Origin: an uncultured Butyrivibrio sp.
GTDB taxonomy: Bacteria; Bacillota; Clostridia; Lachnospirales; Lachnospiraceae
NCBI GenBank assembly: GCA_947168335.1
Contig: CAMVLM010000022.1
Location: forward strand, 1-37,344
Direction: 5' to 3'
DNA length: 37,344 nt
The notes under the pieces are model-generated. The model did not search any database. It was not told the origin of the DNA and worked only from the letters and a program-made list of their open reading frames with translations. Made by a program: the position numbers and the translations under genes. Positions 1 through 8,387 of this stretch are shown here, one piece after another (the stretch's first letter is position 1; each line of letters opens with the position of its first letter).

Positions 1-149
1 CATATATCGTTTCGCAAGATTAATGATATCATAATTAGACAGCTCAATTTATTACATTTCTATAAAAAATACCTATATTTTTAGGCTGTCAAATGTTATT
101 ATTTGAGATTGTCAAACAATGTTGATTCAATTAATAAAGGATAACAAGA

Positions 150-1292
150 ATGAAAGAAATAACATACGATGAACTTATATCAACACCTAAGGATTCCTAT
201 GTTTTTATAGACATAAGAGATGAAGGGCTTCGCGACTACGGAATGATTCCCGGCGCTGTCATAGTCGAACCGGAAAATATGTATGACAGCGAAACAATCG
301 ATAATATCCCTGCAGAGAAAAAGCTGATTTTCTATTGTGAAATCGGCCGTCTGTCCCGTGCCATAGATGACACCAGGGGAAATCTTGACGGCAGAGATTG
401 TTACAGCCTTGCAGAAGGTTATATTGGCTATGTAAGAGCCAGCATGAAAACTGAAACCGCCAAGGAGGAAAAGCGGGAAAAAGCCGAAGAAAGCATACGT
501 AAAAAATTCCATAAGCAGATCTTTTCTCCCTTTGCAAAAGCCTGCAAAATCTATCAGCTGATCCAGGAAGGCGATCATATCGCTGTATGTATTTCAGGCG
601 GAAAAGATTCTATGCTTATGGCAAAATGTTTTCAGGAGATACAAAGGCACAGAAAGGTTCATTTTGACCTGACATTCCTTGTAATGGATCCGGGATACAA
701 CAGCGAAAACAGGGCACTCATCGAGAGTAACGCTGCTGCCCTTGGAATTCCGATCACAATATTTGAGAGTACCATCTTTGATACCGTGGACACCATTGAA
801 AAGAATCCCTGCTATCTGTGTGCCAGAATGAGACGCGGATATCTCTACAGTAAAGCAAAGGAGCTTGGCTGCAACAAAATCGCTTTGGGACATCACTATG
901 ATGATGTTATCGAAACCATTCTGATGGGAATGCTCCAGGGTGCTCAGATTCAGACCATGATGCCCAAACTTCACAGTACTAATTTTGAAGGGATGGAGCT
1001 CATCAGACCCCTTTATCTTGTTAGAGAAAGCGATATCTGTGCATGGAGAGACTACAACGAACTGCATTTCCTCCAGTGCGCGTGCCATTTTACCGACACC
1101 TGCTCCACATGCCATACAGATGGAACAACTTCATCAAAACGTCTTGAGACAAAGAAACTTATCGCCGAACTCAAGAAAACAAATCCTTTTGTAGAGTCAA
1201 ACATCTTCAGAAGCGTGGAAAATGTAAATCTTGATACAGTCATTGAATATAAACAAAAGGGAGTCCGCCATAATTTCCTTGATGAATACTAA
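150..1292 (+). CDS. Rhodanese-PP-loop (TtcA-like) fusion, putative tRNA/sulfur-transfer ATPase
   Basis: This 380-aa protein joins an N-terminal rhodanese-like domain (about residues 1-98) to a PP-loop ATPase of the TtcA/TilS superfamily. Seen: a candidate rhodanese catalytic cysteine, C63, in FYCEIGRLSR; the PP-loop SGGKDS at 149-154; a CxxC pair at 221-224 (CYLC); ALGHHYDDVIET near 246-256; and further cysteines at 310, 312, 318 and 321. In the TtcA family such cysteines bind an Fe-S cluster and the enzyme thiolates a tRNA base; the rhodanese domain could pass on persulfide sulfur. The ATG follows an AAAGGA site. The gene is a single cistron ending at a strong hairpin. Family confidence is high. 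The substrate is inference; it could be a thiolation enzyme other than the cytidine-32 one. Confidence 0.85.
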   Translation: MKEITYDELISTPKDSYVFIDIRDEGLRDYGMIPGAVIVEPENMYDSETIDNIPAEKKLIFYCEIGRLSRAIDDTRGNLDGRDCYSLAEGYIGYVRASMKTETAKEEKREKAEESIRKKFHKQIFSPFAKACKIYQLIQEGDHIAVCISGGKDSMLMAKCFQEIQRHRKVHFDLTFLVMDPGYNSENRALIESNAAALGIPITIFESTIFDTVDTIEKNPCYLCARMRRGYLYSKAKELGCNKIALGHHYDDVIETILMGMLQGAQIQTMMPKLHSTNFEGMELIRPLYLVRESDICAWRDYNELHFLQCACHFTDTCSTCHTDGTTSSKRLETKKLIAELKKTNPFVESNIFRSVENVNLDTVIEYKQKGVRHNFLDEY

Positions 1293-1297
1293 AACGA

Positions 1298-1327
1298 AAA
1301 TAGCTGACACATACGTGTCAGCTATTT
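1298..1327. terminator. Bidirectional intrinsic terminator
   Basis: A perfect 13-bp inverted repeat (AAATAGCTGACAC and its complement) surrounds a 4-nt loop, with A/T-rich flanks on both sides. It lies between the convergent ends of the rhodanese/PP-loop gene and the chemoreceptor gene, so it probably ends both transcripts. Confidence 0.85.
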
Positions 1328-1353
1328 CCTATTTTTGGAGGAAGGCCTTGCAA

Positions 1354-3834
1354 TTACTTTTCACTGATTCTGAAGAATTCAAGGTCTTCTTTGAGGTTAT
1401 CAGCCAGATTCTTAAGCTCTGCACTGGTCTCAGCCAGTTTTGAAGTTTCCTCGTTCAACTGGGTCATGGCAGTAGAAGTTGTCTCTGCAGAAGCAGCATT
1501 CTCCTGGGAGATTGCAGACAGATTGGTCATGAGATCAACAACCGCCTCACCGGATTTCTCGCAGGCCTCAGCCTGAACAAGCACAGATTCAACAGCTTCC
1601 TTTGTAAAATCAATACCGGAACTTACACTTCCGAATATCTCGCTGGTACTGTCAATATTATTCTTCTGTTCATTGATTCTATCGGTAACCTCATTGATTG
1701 TAGCAACCGTACGGTTCGACTCCTCAGTAAGGTCTCTTATGATTCCTTCAATGATTCTGGTGGACTCATTAGTCTGATCAGCAAGATTGGAAATCTCGCT
1801 GGCAACTACTGCAAATCCTTTACCTGCTTCTCCGGCTCTTGCTGCCTCAATACTTGCATTCAGTGACAAAAGGTTTATCTGATTTGCAACAGATGAAATA
1901 AGGCTTACTGCATCCTGGATCTTACCTACAGACTCATCTGTCTTGGTTATCTGTTCAGCAATCCTTCCAAATGCTTCATTTGTTGAATCACTGGATTTAT
2001 TCAGGCTCACCATATTAGAAGTTGCTTCTTTTCCGGAAACACTAATTGCATCTGACCTGTCAGAAAGATCTGATACATTTGTGAGAATCTCTCTGATATT
2101 ACTGCCGATATCAACAACCCGCTGTGAAGATGTCTCGATATCCTTTGCCTGCTCTCCTGCTCCTTTGGATATTTCGCTTATTGTATCACTAATCTCACCG
2201 GCAACAACTTTAGTCTTTGAAGCACTTTCTTCAAGTCTGATTCCGGAATCAGCAAGTACTCCCGTCACTTCTTTTACCTTGCTTATGGTACCTTCAAGAG
2301 TATCCATGAAGCCGTTAAGATTCATTGCAAACAGAGCAAACTCATCTTTTCCTTCTTCATTAGCTCTTGCAGAAATATTACCGTTAGCTATTTCATCTAT
2401 TGCAGAGCTAAAGCTCTTAACACTCTTATTAATTCCAAGACTTACACGTGCAAGAATCAGAGTAAGAATAACAATACTCAGAATAAGTACCACCAGAATA
2501 ACAATGGTCACACTTGTTCTTACTGCGTTCATCTGTGATACCGCTTCACTCTGGACCTTAGTGCACAGTTCACTCAGTGTCGTATTGATATTACTGTTGT
2601 CAGCTTTTATCGCAAGTGTATTTGCATCTATGGTTTTTAAATCTGAAAAAATAGATTTCAGGTTTGCCAGATACCCGCCTGATACTTCTGCAAGAGAAGG
2701 ATCTGTTGTATACTTGGGAATATTTTCCTCAATTTCTGTCATGCGTGCCTCTATCTCCTGGAGATTTGAAGCCACATCTTTTCCTTCAACAACAAGCTTA
2801 CTGTACGCTGCCACCATTGAATTAAGTTCTTCAAGATTTCCCCCGAATGAATATACTCCTGAAACCGCACCACCGACCTTATAAAGGTCTTCAGGAACCA
2901 TCAGCGAGTCTTCGAGATATAAATCATATTTGAGTGTCGGGTACTTCTCCAGATCGTAATTGCTAATAGGTAAAGTAACCTGCGCTTCTTCCCATCTGTT
3001 GTTAGAAGCATCATACTTACCTGTAATCTTGACAGCCCTGCCGCCGTCAAAATCTGCCATCTCAGCATCCTCAAGTCCGTCACCGGCTTTCTCCGCTATT
3101 TCCATATCGGATAAATCTACCTGAACTGATTCAGAACCATTTCTGAGTTCTATATCCTTAACAAAATAGGCTCCCTTGTATGTAAAAGTTCCGCCCAGAC
3201 GTACTACCAGATTGTTTCGCTTTCCAACTTCCGGCCGCTCAAGATTGTAGACAATTTTAGTGTAGTTTTTGCCGTCAATTGTAACACTTGTGCCATCAAC
3301 ACCGGCAGTAGCCTCTGACCAGGGAATTTCAACCCAGTCATTGTTATTAACGAGGCTGCCAAAACTATCCATAAGTTCAGCACTGGAAGACGCAAACTGC
3401 TGATATTTACCTATAGAAATCTCATATCCTCTTTCAGAATGGATTTTCTTTATTTCTGTGTAATTTGATTTGTTTTTGGAAACATTATCGATAATAGAGG
3501 TAACGGTATCACCGTAATCCTGCCCCGCAAGAGATTTAAGCTGATTAGCTTTTTGATCCATCGTATCCAGATTGGTAATAGTATCATCCAGATATTTTTC
3601 ATCTACATAGTACTGGTATTTGGCATCATTGGCCAGATTCAGTGCCTGAAGCAGATTTATCTGTTCAACAAGTGAAACTACCTCGCTGATATTGCCATTT
3701 CTGTTAATAGATGTAACGCCTACAATTCCAATAATGATAGCTGCAGCAATTCCCAGAATACCCATAACCAGGATTTTGCCTTTTACCGACTGGAACAGAT
3801 TTCCTTTAGAATTTTGATCTTTATTCTTTTTCAT
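1354..3834 (-). CDS. Methyl-accepting chemotaxis protein with large extracellular sensor
   Basis: This 826-aa chemoreceptor has one N-terminal membrane helix (about residues 20-45), an extracellular region of roughly 420 residues, a second membrane helix ([16 protein letters not shown]), a HAMP-like stretch and a long cytoplasmic coiled coil. The signalling tip is clear: [20 protein letters not shown], the site that contacts CheA and CheW. The extracellular region carries a beta-rich segment near residues 165-300 ([12 protein letters not shown]...WEEAQVTLP...PTLKYDLYL) that recalls carbohydrate-binding modules of the CBM27/35 type. That resemblance is my own pattern recognition, not a search result. 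The start is supported by GAGGATATC ahead of the ATG. The receptor implies a motile host. No CheA or other chemotaxis gene is nearby. Confidence 0.93.
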   Translation of the reverse strand: MKKNKDQNSKGNLFQSVKGKILVMGILGIAAAIIIGIVGVTSINRNGNISEVVSLVEQINLLQALNLANDAKYQYYVDEKYLDDTITNLDTMDQKANQLKSLAGQDYGDTVTSIIDNVSKNKSNYTEIKKIHSERGYEISIGKYQQFASSSAELMDSFGSLVNNNDWVEIPWSEATAGVDGTSVTIDGKNYTKIVYNLERPEVGKRNNLVVRLGGTFTYKGAYFVKDIELRNGSESVQVDLSDMEIAEKAGDGLEDAEMADFDGGRAVKITGKYDASNNRWEEAQVTLPISNYDLEKYPTLKYDLYLEDSLMVPEDLYKVGGAVSGVYSFGGNLEELNSMVAAYSKLVVEGKDVASNLQEIEARMTEIEENIPKYTTDPSLAEVSGGYLANLKSIFSDLKTIDANTLAIKADNSNINTTLSELCTKVQSEAVSQMNAVRTSVTIVILVVLILSIVILTLILARVSLGINKSVKSFSSAIDEIANGNISARANEEGKDEFALFAMNLNGFMDTLEGTISKVKEVTGVLADSGIRLEESASKTKVVAGEISDTISEISKGAGEQAKDIETSSQRVVDIGSNIREILTNVSDLSDRSDAISVSGKEATSNMVSLNKSSDSTNEAFGRIAEQITKTDESVGKIQDAVSLISSVANQINLLSLNASIEAARAGEAGKGFAVVASEISNLADQTNESTRIIEGIIRDLTEESNRTVATINEVTDRINEQKNNIDSTSEIFGSVSSGIDFTKEAVESVLVQAEACEKSGEAVVDLMTNLSAISQENAASAETTSTAMTQLNEETSKLAETSAELKNLADNLKEDLEFFRISEK

Positions 3835-3848
3835 ATTGATATCCTCAC

Positions 3849-3897
3849 GTTGTAGAATCCAGGTTCTGTGCGCGTTAACCTAATAATATTCTACAAC
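3849..3897 (-). promoter_or_regulatory. Structured leader hairpin just upstream of the chemoreceptor start
   Basis: On the transcribed strand a perfect 9-bp stem (GTTGTAGAA with TTCTACAAC) encloses a second 5-bp stem (AGGTT with AACCT) and an 11-nt loop AACGCGCACAG. The outer stem ends four bases before the GAGG of the ribosome binding site. It could be a cis-regulatory RNA or an operator. It lacks the landmarks of the c-di-GMP-I and c-di-GMP-II riboswitches. The structure is seen; the role is inference. Confidence 0.45.
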
Positions 3898-4150
3898 TGT
3901 TCATGGATACCAACTATTAAACTTCTCTTATTTATTGCAATTATAATTTATACAATTTTTATATGCATTATTACTTTTTTTATAAACAATTGTATCTCAA
4001 TTTAATTTGTTAAAATCACTGCATATATGGGATTATTTTTTTCATGAAATAATCATTTTTTACTGAAGTGTAACCTGCAATATGGTTTTCTATCAGCGAT
4101 ACAACTGCCTGTTATACGTCTCTTCGCGTAAATAAAAGTGCATGAAAAAA
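3898..4150. other. AT-rich intergenic stretch upstream of the chemoreceptor
   Basis: No open reading frame with a ribosome binding site is visible. The stretch is very AT-rich and probably holds the promoter of the chemoreceptor gene; several TATAAT-like hexamers occur, but none has a convincing -35 partner. I did not find a clear flagellar-sigma promoter. Confidence 0.4.
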
Positions 4151-4175
4151 CCGGGGCTTAAAAGATAAGCCCCGG
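4151..4175 (-). terminator. Intrinsic terminator of the 275-aa gene
   Basis: A GC-rich 10-bp stem (CCGGGGCTTA and its complement) with a 5-nt loop is followed, on the minus strand, by a run of six T. It lies 33 bases after the stop codon of the upstream unknown gene. Confidence 0.9.
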
Positions 4176-4207
4176 CTTCATTACGATTATTAAATCTATA
4201 TTTTCAC

Positions 4208-5035
4208 TCATACCTGCCTGATGTTTTTATCAACAGATCCAAGAAGTTTTTCCCACTCCTCGTCTGAAAGATTTCCAAGATCCTTATCTCCTTCCTTTTG
4301 AGCAAGAAGGTTACGGGTCTCCTCCAGCATCTTCAAAAGCATGGAAGCATCCAGCTTTTCCCCTGTGTTTACCTTGGTAAAGGAAGCTTTTGATTTTGAC
4401 AAAGCTTCATCCCAGTTCTGCTTTTCTGAAATTGCTTTTTCCAAAGATAAGTACCTCTTTTCAGCAAAAGGATCAGTAACCGCCTTCAGTGAATGAAAGC
4501 TTCCAAAGCTGTCCTTAACTCCTGTTCCATGGGCATCAGCATACTGGCAGTATGCAAACATCTCTATGACAGTTGCATTCTTGGGATCAACTTCATCAAT
4601 ATTAACATCAACATTCTGACTGTTCACATGAACTCTGACTATTTTAGCATCTGTCCCGGGTTTAATAACCTCCGATGCGGTCATTATATAACTGTTATTA
4701 TTGTCAATCGCAATTGTACCCAGACCACGAATAGACTTTACTATCTCTTCCTGCGGTTCAGGCTCTTTATCATTTATTGACGCAGCAGCTTCCTGCTTAT
4801 TCTGCAAAATGCTGTCATCACCTATATTCCACCTGCCACTGAAAGACATGGCCTGAAATCTGACACTGGAACTTGCACTTACACCGATTGGCCCGGTAAT
4901 CTCATTGTTCTTATTTAGAACAGCTGTCTTAATGTCATTATTAAACTGAGTTGTTTTAGTGTAACAATAACTGGTCTGAACAAAACTGCTCTGCATATAA
5001 TATTTTCCACCATTTATAGTATTTGTCATATGCAT
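4208..5035 (-). CDS. Unrecognised 275-aa soluble protein
   Basis: I do not recognise this family. The protein has no signal peptide or membrane helix. An N-terminal third rich in Ser, Thr and Asn (TKTTQFNNDIKTAVL, SASSSVRFQAMSFSGRW) is followed by a mixed alpha/beta centre and a helical, charged C-terminus (LLKMLEETRNLLAQKEG). Its monocistronic layout, with its own terminator, is clear. The start is uncertain: the ATG at 5035 has AGG at suitable spacing, while ATGs at 5041 and 5029 are less well placed. In style it resembles the small soluble cargo proteins at 13-21 kb, but I see no direct alignment. It is also next to a chemoreceptor gene, so a motility or surface role is possible but unproven. 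Confidence 0.7.
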   Translation of the reverse strand: MHMTNTINGGKYYMQSSFVQTSYCYTKTTQFNNDIKTAVLNKNNEITGPIGVSASSSVRFQAMSFSGRWNIGDDSILQNKQEAAASINDKEPEPQEEIVKSIRGLGTIAIDNNNSYIMTASEVIKPGTDAKIVRVHVNSQNVDVNIDEVDPKNATVIEMFAYCQYADAHGTGVKDSFGSFHSLKAVTDPFAEKRYLSLEKAISEKQNWDEALSKSKASFTKVNTGEKLDASMLLKMLEETRNLLAQKEGDKDLGNLSDEEWEKLLGSVDKNIRQV

Positions 5036-5183
5036 CACCATCCTACTAAATATTTAACAATAAAAAACCGAACACCAAAAGATCATATCAATCCTTTGAT
5101 ATTCGGCAATTCCATTATTCTTTATTTATATCGGCAACACTTTCCAAAACTTTAGTGCTTTGTGAGGAAAAATATATTTTTTA

Positions 5184-5210
5184 TTCAGAAACATGTATAC
5201 TATATATAAT
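5184..5210 (+). promoter_or_regulatory. Candidate promoter of larE-like gene
   Basis: A consensus TATAAT lies at 5205-5210, with a weak TTCAGA -35 about 15 bp upstream, 28 bases before the ATG of the LarE-family gene. The ribosome binding site AAGGAG follows at 5227. The -10 is good and the -35 is weak. Confidence 0.4.
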
Positions 5211-5237
5211 TGTTATCAATTTATTTAAGGAGTAAAC

Positions 5238-6056
5238 ATGATTGCAGAACAATTGGAAGAAAAAAATAAAAAACTGCGTGCATATATTAAAGAATGTAAA
5301 AGCCTTGCCATTGCTTTTTCAGGGGGAGTGGATTCTACATTCCTTCTTAAGGTTGCCCATGAAGAGCTTGGAGATAACGCGGTTGCAATTACTGCTAAAT
5401 CCATATCTTTTCCGGAAAGGGAGCACAAAGAATCAGAAGAATTCTGTGCCCAAAACGGCATAAAGCAAATTGTTGTTGAAGTTGATCAGATGGAAATTCC
5501 GGGATTTAAAAACAATCCCCCTGACAGATGCTATCTTTGCAAAAAGCAGATTTTTCAGAGGATCATTTCTGCAGCGAATGAACTCTCAATTACAAATGTT
5601 GCAGAAGGATCAAACGATGATGACAATGATGATTACCGCCCCGGAATCAGAGCCATCAAGGAGCTGGGTGTACTGAGTCCTTTGCAATATGCAGAGCTTA
5701 CAAAATCTGAAATCAGAGAACTTTCAAAGGAGCTCGGGCTTCCCACATGGTCAAAGCCTTCATTTGCATGTCTTGCCACGAGATTTGTTTACGGACAGGA
5801 AATCACTCCGGATAAAATCTCTATGGTCGGCAAAGCTGAGGAAGTACTTTTCTCCAATGGTTTTTCCCAGGCAAGATGCAGGATTCATGGTGACCTTGCA
5901 AGAATAGAAGTACCTTCAGCTGAGATTGACCGCCTGCTGGATAAGTCTCTTAGAGAAACTATCTATAAAAAAATTAAAGAATGCGGTTTTTCATATGTAT
6001 CATTGGATCTTCTTGGCTACAGAACCGGTAGCATGAATGAGACTCTGGATTTGTAA
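5238..6056 (+). CDS. larE: LarE-family ATP-dependent sacrificial sulfur transferase
   Basis: This 272-aa protein matches the LarE family along its whole length: PP-loop SGGVDS at 28-33, NPPDRCYLCKKQ near 93-104 with a CxxC pair, EGSNDDD...DYRPG at 123-136, PSFACLATR at 174-182 and the C-terminal GYRTGSMNE. In lactobacilli LarE adenylates the nickel-pincer cofactor precursor and donates sulfur from its own cysteine; C178 here sits where that sacrificial cysteine is expected. The AAGGAG site and ATG fix the start. LarA, LarB and LarC are absent from the window, so the target is uncertain; many stand-alone LarE homologues are only provisionally assigned. It is the second PP-loop sulfur enzyme within 5 kb. 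Confidence 0.9.
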   Translation: MIAEQLEEKNKKLRAYIKECKSLAIAFSGGVDSTFLLKVAHEELGDNAVAITAKSISFPEREHKESEEFCAQNGIKQIVVEVDQMEIPGFKNNPPDRCYLCKKQIFQRIISAANELSITNVAEGSNDDDNDDYRPGIRAIKELGVLSPLQYAELTKSEIRELSKELGLPTWSKPSFACLATRFVYGQEITPDKISMVGKAEEVLFSNGFSQARCRIHGDLARIEVPSAEIDRLLDKSLRETIYKKIKECGFSYVSLDLLGYRTGSMNETLDL

Positions 6057-6071
6057 CAAATACCAGAGTCT
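6040..6071. terminator. Weak bidirectional hairpin between larE and the YkgJ-like gene
   Basis: A 9-bp inverted repeat (AGACTCTGG with CCAGAGTCT) straddles the stop codon of the LarE gene and lies 13 bases past the stop of the convergent cysteine-cluster gene. It lacks a strong T run, so termination is likely but not certain. Confidence 0.5.
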
Positions 6072-6084
6072 TCTATACTGAAAT

Positions 6085-6726
6085 TTACAGATCATTCATA
6101 CGAGCTTCAAACTGTTCATAAAATTCATTAGAAATATCATAGGGTGTTAAGTAGAATTTCTGCAGAAGATTCATGTTTATCGCCTTTAATTCTTCTGTAG
6201 AAATTTCGGCCGCCCTGTCTGTGATGGTCTTTAAATAAAAGTGCCACTTATCTATATAGGCTTCATATTTTCCAAAGTCAGGGGTGTCAATCCATTTTTT
6301 TATTTTTATCTTGGTCTGGCGCTCCTTGTGACATTCATTAACCTGAAGAAAATACTTGTGAGTGCCGTTTTCGTAAATTCTTCCAAGAGGAAAAAGTCTG
6401 CAAATACCGGGGCGGAACTGATGAATGCTACATCTTCCCAGTTCATTCAAAAAAGTGCAGCTGTCAGTTTCATTCATCTTAAGGCACGGCAGTATAATTC
6501 CATCTGCGACCCTGAGCTCAAGATTCAGGGCAAGCAGCTCTTCAAAGCTTTTCCCAAGACCTTTTTCCAGACGAAAAACATCATAAGGATCAAGAGTTAT
6601 GGATTCGCCCATGCCACAGCAACATGCATGACAGCCGCTGCAGTCATCAACACCGAGCTTTGCCATATCTCCGGCATCATATAGCTTTCCATCTGAAATT
6701 TCATTTATATCAATATCTCTGTTCAT
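6085..6726 (-). CDS. YkgJ-family cysteine cluster protein
   Basis: This 213-aa protein has the CxxCxxCC signature of the YkgJ family near residues 29-37 (CSGCHACCCG), followed by further conserved cysteines in LPCLKM, CTFL, RCSIHQFRPGICRLFP and NECHKE. Members bind Zn or Fe-S through these cysteines; their biochemical role is largely unknown. The ATG is 18 bases after the stop of the PHP-domain gene on the same strand, so the two are probably cotranscribed. The length is normal for the family. Nothing is broken. Confidence 0.88.
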   Translation of the reverse strand: MNRDIDINEISDGKLYDAGDMAKLGVDDCSGCHACCCGMGESITLDPYDVFRLEKGLGKSFEELLALNLELRVADGIILPCLKMNETDSCTFLNELGRCSIHQFRPGICRLFPLGRIYENGTHKYFLQVNECHKERQTKIKIKKWIDTPDFGKYEAYIDKWHFYLKTITDRAAEISTEELKAINMNLLQKFYLTPYDISNEFYEQFEARMNDL

Positions 6727-6744
6727 ATTATCTTTCTTATTATC

Positions 6745-7515
6745 TCAGTGCCAGATAACCGGCAGCTCCTCTCTCTGAGAAACTTCAGTAAGAGAGGCTT
6801 TTTCTGAAACAGGTAAAAATTCTGAATTTTTTTCTTCGGGATTTATTTTATATACCGGAGTTCCATCGCCCTTCATAAACGCGGTTACAAATTCATCAAT
6901 ACTGTTTATTTTATAAGGGAAGCTCAAACCTCCCATTGCCTTCATAGGAAATGCATGAATGTCGCTGCCGGCTGAGCCTCTGAAATTTCTCTCTTTAGCG
7001 TATTGATAACCCAGCGCATTCTGATAGTCAGGATTAGAGGCATTGTAAACCTCTGCTCCGTCACACACTGAAGGTGTCAGATGAATTGCTGACAAATAGT
7101 ATCTCTCCCTGTAAGGATGCGCCTGAATCATTATTCCGCCGCCCTGATGAACAGTATTAAATACTTCCTCTCTGGACATTGTCATAATTCTTTCATTCTC
7201 GAGAAGCCATTTTTTATCAACTCCGTAAAGAAGGTATTCATCTCCTTCAAAATTAAACTCTATACCGAACATCACAGTGAAATCAGTTCCCTTCGCTTCA
7301 TTCAATGCATGTTCGTAGCCCTTACAGTACAATTCTACCCTTTTATCCCATGGAAGATTTTTGGGTACGCAGCTGTTTCCGTTAAAAAAGTGATCAGTTA
7401 CGATTATTCCGGCATAACCGATTTCCGACATGTATTCGATATAATCCGTAGCCGGAGTTGGTGAACATGCGCTTCCTTCCACTGTGTGAAGATGTGTTTC
7501 ATAGATGTAATTCAT
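6745..7515 (-). CDS. PHP-domain metal-dependent phosphoesterase
   Basis: This 256-aa protein carries the PHP metal-binding motifs in order: ETHLHTVEGS at residues 6-15, VTDHFFNG near 40, GIEFNFEGDEYLLYGV, MIQAHPYRERYY and GSDIHAF. These histidines and aspartates coordinate a trinuclear metal site. Relatives hydrolyse phosphoesters such as histidinol phosphate, nucleoside 3',5'-bisphosphates or tyrosine phosphate, and some regulate capsule synthesis. The substrate cannot be told from sequence here. The start has AAAGGA about 11 bases upstream. It lies between a tyrosine phosphatase gene and a cysteine-cluster gene on the same strand. Confidence 0.88.
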   Translation of the reverse strand: MNYIYETHLHTVEGSACSPTPATDYIEYMSEIGYAGIIVTDHFFNGNSCVPKNLPWDKRVELYCKGYEHALNEAKGTDFTVMFGIEFNFEGDEYLLYGVDKKWLLENERIMTMSREEVFNTVHQGGGIMIQAHPYRERYYLSAIHLTPSVCDGAEVYNASNPDYQNALGYQYAKERNFRGSAGSDIHAFPMKAMGGLSFPYKINSIDEFVTAFMKGDGTPVYKINPEEKNSEFLPVSEKASLTEVSQREELPVIWH

Positions 7516-7633
7516 TGTTTCAGGTATCCTTTCAGAAAGCTGTATGTATCAAATACTCATGAAGTCCGAAGCTGGTATGTATCTTGTAAATTCAAGAGTC
7601 ACCATATTATAATGCATTTTGCTTTTGAATTCA

Positions 7634-8224
7634 TTAGCCGCGAGGAAAATCATCATGTATAAGGCCTTCGCCGGAATATCCTTCGCTTTCTGAAAAATCC
7701 GAATCATCCTCATCACTGAGATAATTCACATATTTCCTGTCAGTGAGAATGCTTCGGAACAGCCCATGGCATCCTTCAGAGCAGTCCCTCCATGTATCGT
7801 CAAAATTCCCTGTATACCAGGGATCTGCCACATCACCGGTTCTGTCTGCAAATTCCAGCATTTTATAAATCTTATTCTCGGGATCCCCACCAAATAATCT
7901 GTTAAGATCCCTGATATTCGCACTGTCCATTCCGATTATGAAATCGAATTTATCATAATCCGTCCTTGAAGTCAGTCGCGCTCTTTTTTCATTAACACCA
8001 AGCTCATTCCCCGGCACTCCTATTCCATACTCTCTAAGCTTTGCCCTGGCCGGCGGATACACAGGACTCCCCTGCCCGTTCCAGATCTCATCCGTATGGG
8101 TCGCAGATGATTCTATATGAAACTTATCCGCAAGATCCTGCTTGGTAACTATATCTTTCATAATAAATTCCGCCATGGTAGAACGGCATATATTGCCGTG
8201 GCAGACGAATAAAATCTTAATCAT
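7634..8224 (-). CDS. Low-molecular-weight protein-tyrosine phosphatase
   Basis: The 196-aa protein opens with the catalytic P-loop FVCHGNICRS (nucleophile C8, R14) and has the general-acid motif ADPWYTGNF, so it is an intact low-molecular-weight tyrosine phosphatase. I chose the ATG at 8224 rather than the one at 8260, because the internal ATG has GAGGG about 11 bases upstream and starts right at the beta-strand before the P-loop, whereas the upstream ATG has no ribosome binding site. The C-terminal tail of about 30 residues (SDEDDSDFSESEGYSGEG) is acidic and Ser-rich, longer than usual for the family. The gene lies next to the ICE end, so integration may have altered its 5' region and promoter. 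Confidence 0.92.
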   Translation of the reverse strand: MIKILFVCHGNICRSTMAEFIMKDIVTKQDLADKFHIESSATHTDEIWNGQGSPVYPPARAKLREYGIGVPGNELGVNEKRARLTSRTDYDKFDFIIGMDSANIRDLNRLFGGDPENKIYKMLEFADRTGDVADPWYTGNFDDTWRDCSEGCHGLFRSILTDRKYVNYLSDEDDSDFSESEGYSGEGLIHDDFPRG

Positions 8225-8286
8225 TGCTCTAAAGCCCTCTGTTTCTGCGGTTTCCCGCATCTTGTTATTTTTCTTTTTTGTGGTTT

Positions 8287-8352
8287 ACACCGCATAAGAT
8301 GGCATATCTTGGTGTATACTTTCCGGCAAGTGGGGTAAAAATTGGGGTAAAA
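8287..8352. other. Candidate ICE end / attachment region
   Basis: Between the phosphatase start and the integrase stop lie an imperfect inverted repeat (ACACC, AAGAT / ATCTT, GGTGT; 8287-8315) and two direct copies of GGGGTAAAA at 8332-8340 and 8344-8352, a 12-bp period. Short direct repeats next to the integrase gene often serve as arm-type binding sites. No tRNA gene is present. The exact core cannot be set without the other end of the element. Confidence 0.4.
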
Positions 8353-8387
8353 CTATTAAGTTTGCCCCTTCAGTATTTTCAAGGCTT

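Noticed and set aside
1943..2884. A 313-codon plus-strand frame opposite the chemoreceptor gene
   Set aside because: It is antisense to the conserved signalling and HAMP regions, has low-complexity Ser/Ile/Leu composition and no ribosome binding site; it mirrors the codon structure of the real gene.
3849..3897. c-di-GMP riboswitch in the chemoreceptor leader
   Set aside because: The conserved cores of the c-di-GMP-I and c-di-GMP-II aptamers are absent, and the element is too short.
8261..8387. tRNA gene as the integration target
   Set aside because: No cloverleaf, T-loop or CCA-adjacent sequence could be drawn in this stretch.
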